Positions 12,801-24,096 of a DNA stretch of 64,000 bases are shown here, piece by piece; position 1 is the first letter of the stretch, and each line of letters begins with the position of its first letter. The notes below the pieces were generated by a model that was given only the letters and a program-made list of their open reading frames with translations, was not told the origin of the DNA and searched no databases. Origin of the DNA: Hypholoma sublateritium FD-334 SS-4 (Eukaryota > Basidiomycota > Agaricomycetes > Agaricales > Strophariaceae); assembly GCA_000827495.1 (NCBI GenBank), contig KN817535.1, forward strand, positions 385,554 to 449,553. The letters are read 5' to 3'. The position numbers and the translations under genes were made by a program.

Positions 12801-12890
12801 GGGAATGTCGAACAGACAGGAGGGCTGTACATGGCACTAGATTAGTCTCGGGCCGCATACAACATGGATGTCAGACTCACGGACAGCGAA
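6895..12890. repeat. Segmental duplication, first ~6 kb unit (contains F-box gene 2)
   Basis: Aligned by eye with the DNA that starts at about 12896. Matching stretches in the same order include 6900-7850 with 12895-13830, 8100-8500 with 14130-14450, 8990-9290 with 15280-15495, the F-box genes themselves, 10959-11300 with the DNA on the far side of the transposon at 30413-30700, and 12600-12880 with 30770-31050. The stretch at about 11300-12590 has no equivalent in the second unit. Apart from the F-box gene, nothing within the unit reads as an intact gene. Boundaries are accurate to perhaps 30 bp. Confidence 0.7.
9288..10958 (+). CDS. F-box-like protein with extended C-terminus (556 aa)
   Basis: Intact single-exon gene. 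F-box-like segment at residues 8-62 (IYGVNNDVLLCIFTLNANMF, SQVCRQWRDLML, LLWAKLIDMD), followed by the family motifs RRSGTVAPLWIKAEV, NNWYRIQKLV, FPAPQLENF, FANHAPMLRSL and APWIHQLHTMLL. After the usual terminal CGG signature the frame runs on for about 45 residues (ending CGSLQAYELWIEAGNL) where other copies stop at ..IDT(I/V). Inside this extension a short RDPARECDGREPANQC stretch looks like an internal duplication relative to its sister at 15494. The two genes are the closest pair in the window and share about 300 bp of upstream sequence, so they duplicated as part of the ~6 kb unit. Probable SCF substrate adaptor; substrate unknown. Confidence 0.9.
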   Translation: MEVYTPSAPIYGVNNDVLLCIFTLNANMFFDRQALHTARATSQVCRQWRDLMLEAPLLWAKLIDMDICDNDGKLDWINEIIRRSGTVAPLWIKAEVNGRFRWHNDADNIKQFFKDLLENNWYRIQKLVILHDPHSTPRFSLTFPMLRFPAPQLENFTMRRTSLYGYSYRNIAPIKSLFANHAPMLRSLHLEGFTLHYQAPWIHQLHTMLLDGAYSVREALTVLSATNSLRELKINEITYGTNATSLPFAALPHLTYLEFSGEPTHYATLLNHITIPADCSLIIRMRYPREQPRHALEKKPEQVASVLAIFVRHARGYLESHKFDTFHIDCKPGLYLTLKIVGKLPVECVMSISTPLHDDLVPRCLHIMSRIDLSSVTTFQLRTDGPLLPQCFRTFFRMLPSVHTIHVDPVSLNHLSLLQSAINITRKPFIIFPRLKVIHFSISNDTHVLNVDKEFFLSRLENGHPIEILDISNGLPFTSPPNLDAIEVVEGLKVRYKMPQTREVFEHKCGGRDPARECDGREPANQCSVGDSRGREVWVECGSLQAYELWIEAGNL

Positions 12891-15493
12891 TAGGAAGTGG
12901 GACGCCGGCGATGGGAACAAGGTCTGCGGAGAAGTGGGTATCCTGAAAGGCCGGGGCTGCGAGAAGATTCAATTGTAGAGACGAATAAATGGATATACAT
13001 AATGGACACGCACCACAACATCGAAGAATGCGCACATCTCAGCGCATTGACAACTCATCGGATGGGCGATGGGGGCGCAGAAGGTTTGCCATGGGCCATC
13101 GCACAACGGGATAGGCGCTGCGGCTCCGCATCGCAGAACCAGTAAAGAAATTCTGCCTGATCGATTGATCAGCCGCGGAAGTGGGTCATCCTGCACAGCG
13201 GTGAGAAGGGGGGGTCACTGATACGGAATGAGCGACTACTATCGCGGAAGGGCGGGAAGTACTTCTCCAGGCACACCGCCGTGTACAACAGTGGCATTAG
13301 TCCACGAGAGGAGGCATCCAGCATGTGCCAGATGCACTCGCTCCTGCGCGGGCATTTTTTGCTGGGACGGCGGGGAGCGGGGGCAGCAGCGGCGGGGGCA
13401 GGATGAAGGAGCGGGGAAGATGAATCAGCAGTAGAGACGCACCAGATCCCCCAGCGACATGACTCGTACGCAAGAGCCCAGCAGTCGGTGAAGAAGAGTG
13501 GCGAGCGGCGAGTGACTCTGCAGCAGTGTCAGACCGAGAGTAGGGAATGATACACATACATTTGAGAGGTCCATCACGTCGCCTGCGCGAGAAATTCAAA
13601 GGCAAGGATCGATACGGCGATCCTCGAAGGGGAATGATACGCGCACATTCCAGATGCGTATTGTGGCTCCTGGGCGAGAAATGCACGGGAAATGTGCCAT
13701 AGAGCAGTCCTGCACGTAGCAGCCGCACATCATGCGTGGGGGGCAGGAGGGAAGTAGAGCGACGATGACAGCCAGCAATCCCGGGCTACTACCACGCATG
13801 GACCACCACGTGCTCCGCATCGGCCCATCAGTAGGCGCTGGGTCAACGCTGGGTCGTTTACGCTTCGTTAAATTGGAAAAGCCCTTATTTGTTTGTAATT
13901 AAAACGGAAGGCCATTGACGTGAGCCGATTGTAGAAACATGTTGATTGACATGTCGCTGTGGCGTTATATAAGTAGATGTATTTTCACTACGGCGAAATT
14001 CAACACAGGTGAAATGAATTCAATAACGCAAAACCAGTGTCAATGTCTTCGGAAGCACGCCCATATAAATTTCTCACTAAAAAAAGAGGACTATCAGCCT
14101 ATTCACGGATAACGGGCCTCGCGGAACTTGTCCAACCTCACCGGGTACTGATTTATTGATCAGAAAGGGGTACATTCTCTCCACACAAAAAGACTCGATG
14201 AGAAAGTCTCATTAGTAGAATTGCGAACACGCGCCGAGACAGACCCGCAGAAGCATAAAGGAGCTCATCCACAGCCTGTAGCTAGCTTTTCAATCTTTGG
14301 CATTGTGTACAGTCTAAGGGGCGCGAACGAGAGGGTGCACGGATGGAGTCATGATATATTCATATTCAAAGGAGAAACGGGCGACGGTGCAAGAGCACGG
14401 CAGAAGCACATGAACGGTATATGCGCCGGCCCCGCTACCAACGGCGAGAACACTGCATGCTGATTATACTTTACGAAGTGAAGGGCGTGATCGCCGGGCG
14501 CCCCGTGTGCGCTGCACGCCAGCGAGCCTCGACCAAAATCCACTCCTCACTCGGTTAAGTGTACACCGCCACAAAGCGAGCAGTAACTTCGAGTGCATGC
14601 GGACACAGATACCTAGCCACATCCACCGCCTCTTTACTTCCTTGTACACAAAGTACCTTGAATGCGAAATATTAACAGCATACATGTCCGGGCGCAGGAT
14701 ACATATCGCCTCGGCGGAGAGTACGCGTGCAGGGAGGAGTGTGGAGCGGAAATAATCGGATAGTGCGCCCACGAGTTTCGTGCGAACGGGCGCCAGGGAG
14801 TGGGTGGAGTGATAACTGCAAAACGAGAAGGATTGGTCGTATAGCAGGACAGCGGGAAGTACGCCATATGTGCAATACACATCCACAAGGGGCCGCGGAG
14901 CACACAGTGTCGTTTTTCCAGCTTAAATCACGCGAATATCCTTGCATGCCAGTGGGCGTCTATGTACATATACCTGTGCCATGTTTATAACCTTCTTGAT
15001 TTCGGCGCTACAAAATAAGCGTGCGGCCATGTAGGAGCAGTCTTTCAGGTTTTGTTCAACACACTCGCAACATGATCTCCAGCGGTCTCAGTCTCCGTAG
15101 AAGGAGGCACACGCGGACATTATGGGGCATCGATGAAACGGAGAGAGGGCGTGACGGCACTTCACGCCGATAAATTGGACGAAGAAGGTATGGATAGGCT
15201 TAAAATCTTCCTGTGTAGAGGCGAGAGCGGAAACGTACTTATGCCGTCTGGCGACAGTGGGAGCGGTAAGAAGCCAGGAAGAACGATGTTTATACGGCTC
15301 AAATTCAACAAATGGCGCGATTCAGCCGCAACAGTCCAAATTCCAGAGCGATCAGTGAAGAAGAGGATCAAGCGCCGGCTTGTGGTATTCACGTGACCGT
15401 GTTGGAAGGTAAGGTTGGCACGACCAAACCACGAGCTGGTCGAGTCATTGACCGATCTACTCGCCATCTTCGACGCTGACCGCCATATCAAGG

Positions 15494-17122
15494 ATGGAAG
15501 TCTACACACCATCTGCTCCTATCTATGGCGTCAACAATGACGTCCTCCTGTTCATATTCACGCTCAATGCCGACATGTTCTTCGACAGCCAAGCTCTCCA
15601 TACAGCGCGCGCTACATCGCAGGTCTGCCGACAATGGCGCGACTTGATGCTCGAGGCACCATTACTGTGGTCGAAGCTCATTGATATGGACATTTGCAAT
15701 AACGACGGGAAGCTTGGCTGGATTACCGAGATTATTCGAAGAAGCGGGACGGTTGCCCCACTGTGGATCAAAGCAGAGGTAAATGGACGGTCTAGATGGC
15801 GCAGCGACACCGATAATATCAAGCAGTTCTTCATGGATCTCCTCAGCAATAATTGGTATCGGATTCAGAAGCTGGTTGTATTCCAAGACCGTTATTCTGG
15901 GCTCTGGTTCAATCTCACTTTCCCAATGCTGTGCTTTCCAGCGCCACAGCTGGAAAGGTTTACCATATTGCGTACCGATGGCTACTCTTACAAAAGGAGT
16001 CCTGCAACCGAATCCATCTTTTCCACCCATGCACCTATGCTCCGCACCTTTCGTCTTCCGGGCTATGCTGTTCACCAGGAGCCATGGATTCGACATCTTC
16101 ATACCATGTTACTTGACAGCGCATACGGTATCCGTGAAGCACTTACGGTACTCTCGGCCATGAATTGCCTTCAAGAACTAGAAATCAACAACATCACCTA
16201 CGGCGACATAGCGACATCTCTCCCTATTGCAGCTCTTCCACATCTCAAGTATCTCAAGTTCGATGGCGAGCCTACACAAAACTATGCCATGCTTCTAGAT
16301 CACATGACGATTCCCGTTGGTTGCTCATTGGATTTTCGGGTGTCTTATCCCCACGACCATCCGAGAAATGCGGAGAGAATGTTAAAAATTGAGCGGGTTT
16401 TCGAGGTATTTATCCGTCGCGCCGAGGGCTATTTGGAATCACACAAATTTGATACCTTTCACCTCGATTACAAGCCACATGATCGCCTCACGTTGAAACT
16501 TGGAGGCAAGCCGCCGGTTGAATGTATGCTGAGCATATCAATCCCACTGCACCAAGATCTGGTTCCGATGTCCTTGAGGAGAATAAATTACGCAGATCTT
16601 GCGAACATCACAACATTCCAACTCCACACCGAGGGCGCGTTACCTCGATCTTTCCGGTTATTTTTCCAGGAGTTTCCATCCGTGCACACAATCCATACTG
16701 ACGATCTCTCGTTTCATCATCTGTCAACCTTCCAGCGTTCTATAAACGCTACGAGGAAGTCATTCGCCACATTTCCCCGACTCAAAGTCATCCGTGTTTC
16801 CATTTCAGATGACACACGTGTTTTCAATCTCGACAAGGAATTCTTTCTGTCAAGGTTCGAAAATGGCCATCCTATCGAAATGCTAGATATTTCAAATGGG
16901 CTGCCTTTCACATCTCCACCAGATTTGGACGCAATTGAAGCGGTCAAGGGTTTGAAGGTACGGTATAAACTTCCCCAGACGCAGGAGGTCTTTGAACACA
17001 CGTGCGGCGGCAGGGATCCAGCGAACCAGTGTGGTGTCAGTGACTCCGGTGGACGGGAAGTGTGGGTAGAGTGTGGGAGTCTACAAGTGTACGAGCTATG
17101 GATAGAGGCTGGTAATCTGTAG
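15494..17122 (+). CDS. F-box-like protein with extended C-terminus (542 aa)
   Basis: Sister of the gene at 9288, nearly identical over the first 140 codons. F-box-like segment at residues 8-62 (NNDVLLFIFTLNADMF, CRQWRDLML). The mid-part has diverged more than the F-box (residues about 150-200 and 280-300). It shares the unusual C-terminal run-on past the CGG signature, ending ..CGSLQVYELWIEAGNL, so loss of the ancestral stop preceded the duplication. Its stop lies 38 bp before the left end of the CACTA transposon, which therefore sits in the 3' flank or UTR and may alter its transcript end. Intact, no intron. Confidence 0.9.
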   Translation: MEVYTPSAPIYGVNNDVLLFIFTLNADMFFDSQALHTARATSQVCRQWRDLMLEAPLLWSKLIDMDICNNDGKLGWITEIIRRSGTVAPLWIKAEVNGRSRWRSDTDNIKQFFMDLLSNNWYRIQKLVVFQDRYSGLWFNLTFPMLCFPAPQLERFTILRTDGYSYKRSPATESIFSTHAPMLRTFRLPGYAVHQEPWIRHLHTMLLDSAYGIREALTVLSAMNCLQELEINNITYGDIATSLPIAALPHLKYLKFDGEPTQNYAMLLDHMTIPVGCSLDFRVSYPHDHPRNAERMLKIERVFEVFIRRAEGYLESHKFDTFHLDYKPHDRLTLKLGGKPPVECMLSISIPLHQDLVPMSLRRINYADLANITTFQLHTEGALPRSFRLFFQEFPSVHTIHTDDLSFHHLSTFQRSINATRKSFATFPRLKVIRVSISDDTRVFNLDKEFFLSRFENGHPIEMLDISNGLPFTSPPDLDAIEAVKGLKVRYKLPQTQEVFEHTCGGRDPANQCGVSDSGGREVWVECGSLQVYELWIEAGNL

Positions 17123-17144
17123 GATTTACGAAGGGGAGCGAACG

Positions 17145-17160
17145 GTTTAGTAGGTGCATT
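17145..17160 (+). repeat. 16-bp direct repeat flanking the CACTA element (left copy)
   Basis: GTTTAGTAGGTGCATT abuts the left transposon end. An identical copy sits at 30413-30428, three bases (ATT) after the right end. The homologous, uninterrupted site downstream of the gene at 9288 has only one copy. Confidence 0.9.
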
Positions 17161-17172
17161 CACTGCGTTTTG
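17161..17172 (+). repeat. Left terminal inverted repeat of the CACTA element
   Basis: CACTGCGTTTTG, perfect inverse of 30398-30409; the next base differs between ends (A here, G on the inverted right end), so the terminal repeat is 12 bp. Confidence 0.92.
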
Positions 17173-17911
17173 ATCAAGCTGTCGAGGGGGTGGATTGTAT
17201 GTAGATTGTGCTACTTTCGTGGGAGGATCCAGGGAGTGGATCCTCCGACAATCGACCCCATGGTTTCTGATATATTTAGCCTGTTTCTAAGCAATCCTGT
17301 ACCTCTGGATTTACCAGCAATCCCAACAATCACTACGTGAAATCTGATGTTTCTGAAGGATCACATGCGTGACACTCCAACGATCCCAACAATCCAAATC
17401 CCAGATCTTTGGTCCATCCACCTCATGATTGCAGCGATTTTCGGACAATCGAAGGACATGATATATTGGATGGGCAGACTATCATGGGGCATGATAGCCT
17501 TGTGATAGTACATGCAGGATATTTGAAATATTCGGCATACCGCCAATTGCGGTCCGCCTGCACTGGGGTCATTCTGGGCTGTACGGAATCGCACAAATCA
17601 TTTTTATTACTGTAGATATATGGTATATACATTGTACACCAGTATTCTAGTAGTCAATGAGGGCCACGGAATAGGTTCACCGACTTGAAACCAAGAAATC
17701 GTGGACTCACAAACGGTAACAAAGCTCCTATACCCAGCATTGTATAACCATGCTGACCTCCCATCCCACTAATTGCACGTCTTGCTTAGCCTCGTAATAC
17801 ACGTGTTTCAGGCCGCAATTGACTGATAGACACAGTACGGTACCTAGATAGAAGCAATGCATATATCAGTATGCCGCCATCCCATATCGCCCGCCCACTT
17901 TACCTTGGACA
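17173..17911. other. Left subterminal region of the CACTA element
   Basis: No gene. It contains a perfect hairpin with 9-bp arms GGAGGATCC/GGATCCTCC and a 7-nt loop at 17222-17246, and direct subterminal repeats AATCCCAACAATC at 17319-17331 and GATCCCAACAATCC at 17382-17395. Related words occur in inverted orientation near the right end. In plant CACTA elements such subterminal repeats bind the accessory TnpA protein; that role here is inference. The last ~250 bp probably contain the promoter of the next gene. Confidence 0.6.
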
Positions 17912-19886
17912 ATGGCCAGTCAACCCCCCATGCCTCCCACCCCTCCTCTCCTCTCCTCGCAGCCTGGTCATGCACCACCAGCTCCTTACCAGCCACCGTC
18001 TGGGGGACATCAACCTGGAGCTGGTCATTATTCTTCCCATCCGAATCCTGGAAGCCATGCACACAGCTACCCAGCCTTTCCATCAGCATTAACAATGTCA
18101 CAGGCTCCTGTAAGATCGCAAAACCCTTCAACTGGACCATCGACTGACACTGCTATTGTAGAGCGCACCTTTTCCCTTGCCTCCTAACCGAGATGGTACC
18201 ACCTATATGAATCAGCCCACCGTTAGTCTTCCAGTCATCGCAATACAATTCAGCTTACCGACAGCAACAACAGAACAGGCCTCACATGTACCAATACAAC
18301 CAACCTCTTGTCAGTTTTTCTACTATAGCAAAATTAATTGGCCACTAACCTATGCATTCAAGCCGTATCCGACACCTCCAGGGACCCAGGCCCCCATGCA
18401 AGACATGTCCGTCAATCAGCAGCATTTACAAGACAACATCGACCACCTGCAAGCTCGCCTCGAAGCCCAGGAAACGGCTAATCAAATTCAACAAGCTCGT
18501 CTCGAAGCACAGGAAGCCACATTCAGGATGCAACAAGAACGAATCGAGTCTGCTACCCTGGCTCAGCAAGAGCGATTGATCCAACAGGACAAGATGATCA
18601 AAGACTTACAGGTTAATCAGTATCAGAAGGCCGCGAAAGAGAGCAAAGGACCAACTAAACCTGCTGTTAGCGTAAGTTGAATGTTCAGACAAAATACTTT
18701 GTGGCTTACTGCTTTATAGGCATTCATTCATAAGATCATGTTGCGCCTTCTCGGTGTTACCCTCCTCAGAAGAGGGAAGTTGCCTTCGTTACCCCGTCCT
18801 CTTGATGCTGGCGAACCCTCTAGGAAAGCCCAAGATGGAACTGACCTCCACAATCCGGACTGGACAGTTGGTCTTCTTGCACCCACCAGCCGTGCTTTCA
18901 TTGAGATGGCCGCTGCACTGGCACTGCAGCAGGAACAGGTATAACTTATTTTGATCAATTGAAATGATGACTCATTTTATTTGTAGGCGACACCCACCTG
19001 TTCACTTCCTGCCGAGGAACTCAACCTCAAGACATTTCAAGTGGCAGCTAAACAATACTTCACTCAGTTACGCAAATCATACAAAGCTCAAAACTCACCA
19101 GGTACTCGTCGGAAGCAGGACATACATCGCATGCAAAGCCGAAGACGCAGCCGCAAGTCCCAGGTGAGATATTCTTTTCTGTTAATGTATACTGTAGTGA
19201 CCACCCCACCCGTACAGAAAGCTGATATGTGCCGTGCTGCGATCCCAACCATTATCGAGAAACATGGCAAAGAGAACGTTGTCGGCATTGAGAATATATT
19301 TGAAACCGACAATATGACATCGGAATACTCACAGGAAGAAGGCGGTCTATTGTCCGAGAGGTCTTGGGCAGCACACAAGGCTAAATTCGTCAAAGGCAAT
19401 ATACGAGCATTTGAACAACGTCGGAAAATGTGGAAAAGCAGTGATGTACATACCTCAATCTCTCCCGTTGTTCATCAATTAATCTCTTCGTAGCATCGCC
19501 GTCTCCAAATGTACGCTTTCTCGATTGGACGGGAAATTGCACTCCCTGAAAATGGCAAAAACCGGGAACTTGCCCAAATTCCTCGATTCCCCTGTGACAA
19601 CCGCAATGTTAACGACGAACCACCCAAAGCAAGACGTCTGTATGGCAAACCAGTCTATGAAAAGTGCGTTTCCCAGTCATGGCTAGCGAGGACTCGCAGC
19701 CCAATGGTGCTGGAAGCAATGCCGCCTTCCTTTACTGTGTTCAACATTGCGATTCCGGACAACCTGTTCCGCTCTCGTGACCTTCAGTATCTTCAAGAAC
19801 ACAATGAGTTGGAGCAAGAGCTGAAAGCCCAGGCAGACCATGATGCAGAGTATGCAGCAGATGACGAAGGTGAACCCGAAGCTTAG
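17912..19886 (+). CDS. Transposon gene A: coiled-coil protein of unknown function (about 532 aa, 7 exons)
   Basis: Proposed exons: 17912-18109, 18235-18309, 18363-18671, 18720-18938, 18987-19163, 19218-19445, 19494-19886. Every join is phase 0 and the sum is a clean frame of 532 codons plus stop. Donors are GTAAGA, GTCAGT, GTAAGT, GTATAA, GTGAGA and GTACAT. The least certain part is introns 1 and 2 (125 and 53 nt); a 52-nt version of intron 1 (18110-18161) is possible but then leaves exon 2 in a less Q/Y-rich frame. The protein starts with a Pro/Ser/Gln/Tyr-rich stretch (about residues 1-95), then a strongly heptad-like Gln/Glu/Arg region at about 110-175 (LQARLEAQETANQIQ...), then a basic segment ending RRRSRKSQ at about 326, and an acidic C-terminus. 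I recognise no domain. It lies at the left end, 50 bp from and convergent with the transposase gene. By position and multimerisation potential it could be a DNA-binding partner like TnpA, but that is a guess. Confidence 0.7.
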
Positions 19887-19936
19887 AAAGTACAACCCAT
19901 TGAATACTTTACAATTCATTAGATGCGAACAAAAGA

Positions 19937-22900
19937 CTATATATTACTAGAGAATGAAATGATTTCGGAACAAGTTCTGCATGATGATTTTGTGAGACAC
20001 ACCTGTTTACGATATACTGTTGCCCAGTAATTGGAGCCGTGGCTTTTAACCGTGGCGCGAATAGCATAACAATTGATTTGGTCAAGAGAGATCAATGTTG
20101 GCCTTCCTACACCTACCTCTGTATATTGCTGGTGCTGCCACAGTCGGACACCTGCAGGTTTGCTGGAAGCAGTCAGTCAGGTATACGAAGACAACATATT
20201 AGTACTTACAATTCGCCCCACAGTCCCGGCGCCTCCAACACGGGAACTAGCCAACGAACTCGTGCCAGGCGTTGCAAACCCCCAATTTCCGTTTGGTCCA
20301 AAGCGAATATATCCATGATTTCTGCCGCATGGAGTTCCGAGCCCAACAAGATACCAACGGTGGACTCGGCCAATGATTTCATACGCCGAGATGCAGTATA
20401 TCGATTAGAGTCAACAATTACATTGTCGTAGAATATGGTTCTTGGACTGAACATGACACTCTGAGGGGTTGGCGGAAGCGCAATATATGAATGAATGGTC
20501 CCAACAGCCAGCCGGGCTGTCCAGTATGCAAGGACCTCGAAATACATTGTCTGGTCCATGTCACCTATTTCAAAGTTCGGGCTTAAGCGGAAAGCTACAC
20601 CTGCAGTGTCTTGGTGATGATCAAGCTCTTGCGTAAGGCTTTGAACAGTATCATGATCCTGGGCAGCCAGCATCTGGACTGTACCGCGATCGTCAGCGGA
20701 TGCTTGTCGCAATGCCCCAGCCACTAAACGCAGATTGATGTCATCCGATGTAGCTGCTGCCGCAAGCAGACGGCTCTCTTGAATAGTGCGATGATACTCG
20801 CGAAAGAATGATGTTTCCAGTTCGCCGTGGCCATGATTGTTGGACTTATAGGATTTGAGGACCTTGTTGAGGCGTTCAAACAGGAAGGTCCAGAATTCCT
20901 GGAATGGGCCATAGTCTCGAATAGAATCAGCGGTGTGAATGGCAAAGTGATGGTTTGGACGGATGACTGATGGGCCATACAGCTCCACCAATTCCAGACA
21001 GTAAGCCCGCAGCAGCAAGTCAGCTTGTTGCAGCTCGGCCTCGGTAACACGACGTTTCCCAAGGATTTGAATGGCCAGACAGAGCTTCAGGAAATTTCCT
21101 GGATCTCCGGGAAGCAGATTGACTCCTGTGGCATCATCCTCTTCAATTTCCTCAGTGGTAAACTCCTCAGCTCTACGCCGTTTCCTAGGAATGGGTTCAT
21201 CGAAGTCAGAGTCACCAACTCCAAGATCATCCTCAACATGTGGATCTGGGACAAAGTCATCACCGTCACCGTCACCGTCGCCCTCGCTATCAATACGTTC
21301 ATCGATCTCCACAAGCTCAGCTACACGTTCAGCCATTTCAGTAGCTTTGGCGGTCCTCCTTCTTGCACGCTGTGGTCGCACCTGGCTACTGGTTGCTGCA
21401 GCGGGACCCTCACCGACTGGGGCCTCTGATGGAGCTGGCGGGACAACTGTGGGCGCTCGTCTCGCTCGTGTTTTGGCTTGCTTTCTATGAGCACAATCGG
21501 CCACTCGGCGTGCAATTGCATCATGAGCCGTGACATTTCCGGGCAGGAATTCTTCCCATATTTGAGGAATGACAAGTGGCGCAACAACTGTGGCAAAGAT
21601 CAGCCATTGATCTGCAGTTAAGGATCCCCCAGCAGGTTCACCGATCATGGCTGGCAATCGTCCAAGCTTCTTGGGCATTTCGATCTATTTGATCGTCAAT
21701 AAGTATCTAGGGTTTGATGCAGTAAGGGACATAATTACCTCTGCTATTAGGATGTGGAGTCTGCGTAGCTCTTTGGTTTTGCGGAGGACATTGTTTTGGA
21801 CCCAAATGTGATAGAAATGAGTTTTAACCAGTCCTATGGAAGTAATTAGCGATAAAGTTAAAATGTACAGGAGAAAGGTATTACCAAGGAACAAATTGTG
21901 CATGGGATCTATCACAATCATATGGACCATATTGAAGTAAGGAAGGCGCGAGAGCTCCGAGTACCGTGTAGCATACACCTTGACAAATTTTTCGCGAGCA
22001 GATTTCGATGTACATTCAGCATATGCTGCCTGTTTCGCGCGATGCTCTGCGTCCGTGCGGGCCGGAAATCCTCCCGCTGCGAATGACTTGGGTGTCGCCT
22101 TTTCAGATTGCTCTACAGAGCATTTTGTACAAAATAATCGATGACTATGAGAGGCAAACCCCCCGAGTTTATGAGCCGCAGGCTTGTCACATACGAGAGC
22201 AACCAGAATTACTCGGACTAGGCGCCCATTTGGGTATTTGGGTGTTTTGATTACCACGCCGTTCTCCCATAAACGTAGCAATTCATTAACGACAACGCGC
22301 ATATAATGATGTACTTGGTCAAAATCAGCTTCCTTGGGCCCTGGCATAATGCCACTTAGAAGTAAATTAGAAGTTCGATAGCTATTTTCAATTAGTCAAG
22401 TGTTAATAACAACTTTGTGTAGGACATACCGTAGGTGAGGAGGGAGATTAACAACACTAAAAGACATAGGACACGATGTATGCGAAGGCGCGATTTGACT
22501 TCTTAGGTACGAAAACCTGTGACAATGGGGTGTAATGAGCACTTTGCCTTAGAAACATGAATATAATTCATTTACCAATCAATGCCGAGGGCCAGGCCTA
22601 TACGCAGCTCGCCAGAATCGCATACTTCATCACTTGGATCGAAGAATAACGACCCATCTTTGCAGGGCAGTGTATGGCAAACGCGCCCATCAAAGATATT
22701 GGTATATTCACCGGGCGTCGTGGCACGTAGTTTGACGCGCGATTTTTCGATCTCGGTTTCGATACCAGGTACAGCTAACATGGTCGCTAACTGCTCCTCA
22801 AGTAATTTGTACGGGAACTGCAGGCGAGGTTTCGGGATCTGTCGCTGTTCGCGTCCTTGACGTTGGTCAGCCGCTGTAGGCTTGGTGTGGAACAGAGGTT

Positions 22901-23890
22901 CATTACAGCAGAGTTCCGTGCTTTCAGTGGCAGGACTGAACACCTTCTGGCATTTGGGACACACTGGGCAAACACGGAAGCTCGGCTCAGCATTTAATGC
23001 ATGCATGACACCAGGTAGTGTAGTTTTGAGGTCTAGTGGTCCCACTCCACATACATTTAGTATCACGGTGAACGTGACCAGGATAGCTTTACACGCGCGA
23101 AAAGGTAAATGGCATTGTGAATGAAGCCAGAAGACAAGTAAATAAATATAATAAACCACGGGATTCGGATGAACTTGCGCCGGGGTCGGTATGGCATTCT
23201 CAACGGATGTGGATGGAGCGTAGTAGAATGGATCTTCAATGGGGGGAATTGCTGATTGCCCTCCCAAGCTGAGAGGAGGATCTACGCCCTCAAGCAATTC
23301 GTCATCCGGACCATGTTCATCCGGGCTGTCCTCCGCTTCATCGTCCAAGTCCGAGTCAGCACGGGAAATGAGCCCGAGATCGTGGACCGCTGGCACGTAC
23401 GGCTCCGCACCACCAAAGACGCCGTCCAGCCATTGCGTCAACTGTTCATCCATATCATCGTACCACGTCGCGTAAGGGTTCGCTTCGGTCGGCTCTGCTG
23501 GGACTGACTGCGCAGCGCGAGGGGATTCCACTGGCAAAGGAGAGGCTCGGTCGGGTGGAGGTGATGCAGGAAGCGGAGGAGGAGAGGCCGCTTGGGGCAT
23601 ATCGAAAGGCAGAGGCGTATGACCAGCTTGAGAGGCTGGCGCTGCAGCCACGGACGGTACGTTGGGAGCCGTTTGTTGGCTGACGGCGGGCACAAATGAG
23701 TAGGTGGCATGAGGGCGGTTGTATGCCTGTTGTCGCCGATCTCGTTTCATGTGCTGTTCGCGCGTCCTGGCATTGGCTTGCGCGCCAATAGGCAGACAGG
23801 TGGTACAGGGGCAGGGTGCCTGTAGCAAATCGGTCAGAAAGATATGGCCGCGGACTAACAGACACGGGAACTTACCAGTGGAGGTGCCAT
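19937..23890 (-). CDS. Tnp2-family CACTA transposase (about 1212 aa, 7 exons)
   Basis: Proposed exons, in transcript order: 23890-23876, 23819-22576, 22516-22430, 22381-21885, 21833-21739, 21684-20210, 20162-19937; introns are 47-59 nt and the exon sum is in frame throughout. Family landmarks: a short N-terminal CPCTTC cluster, a CPVCPKC...CC zinc-binding-like cluster near residue 290, ELRIGLALGIDWF at about 420 (its Asp is the likely first catalytic acid), NLPPHLRYR and GIMPGPKE across exons 3-4, VIDPMHNLFLG near 607 (likely second catalytic Asp), VKTHFYHIWVQ, then LGRLPAMIGEPAGGSLTADQW at about 655. A GDGDGDGDD acidic tract with a basic PRKRRR word follows at about 779-815, inserted before PNHHFAIHTADSIRDYGPFQEFWTFLFERLNK. 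It should cut and join the element ends in the nucleus. A shorter ending at a TAA at 20206 is possible if the last GTAAGT donor is not used. No frameshift seen. Confidence 0.9.
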
Positions 23891-24096
23891 ACGAGCAAAC
23901 CGGCGCCGGGATAGGAGACGCTAAACCGCGTCGCTACGGGATAACGAAACGAGGGGCGAGGGCCACGAAACCCACGCAGGGTAACACTGTCCGCGAGATG
24001 GTGGTCCGGAACTTAGGTAGGGCGCCCCAACGACACCCACCGCTGGATCGTAGGTTGGGTTCGAGCAGGGCAACGGAGCTGCGAGCCTGGGCAATC

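Larger units (their letters stand above)
12896..17160. repeat. Segmental duplication, second unit, part left of the transposon
   Basis: Repeats the unit at 6895-12890 (see there for matching stretches) and contains the F-box gene at 15494. It is interrupted at 17160 by the CACTA element and resumes at 30413. The non-genic part (12896-15493) holds only decayed block remnants, including the CCACGCATGGACC variant at 13792. Confidence 0.7.

Noticed and set aside
17332..17340. CACTACGTG as the left end of the CACTA element
   Set aside because: It has no inverse at the right side, whereas CACTGCGTTTTG at 17161 has an exact inverse and target duplications.
18110..18161. 52-nt intron in transposon gene A with acceptor at 18161
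   Set aside because: It has good donor, branch and acceptor, but the following frame loses the Gln/Tyr-rich reading (SQYNSAYRQQQQNRPH) that continues smoothly in the adopted model; kept only as an alternative.
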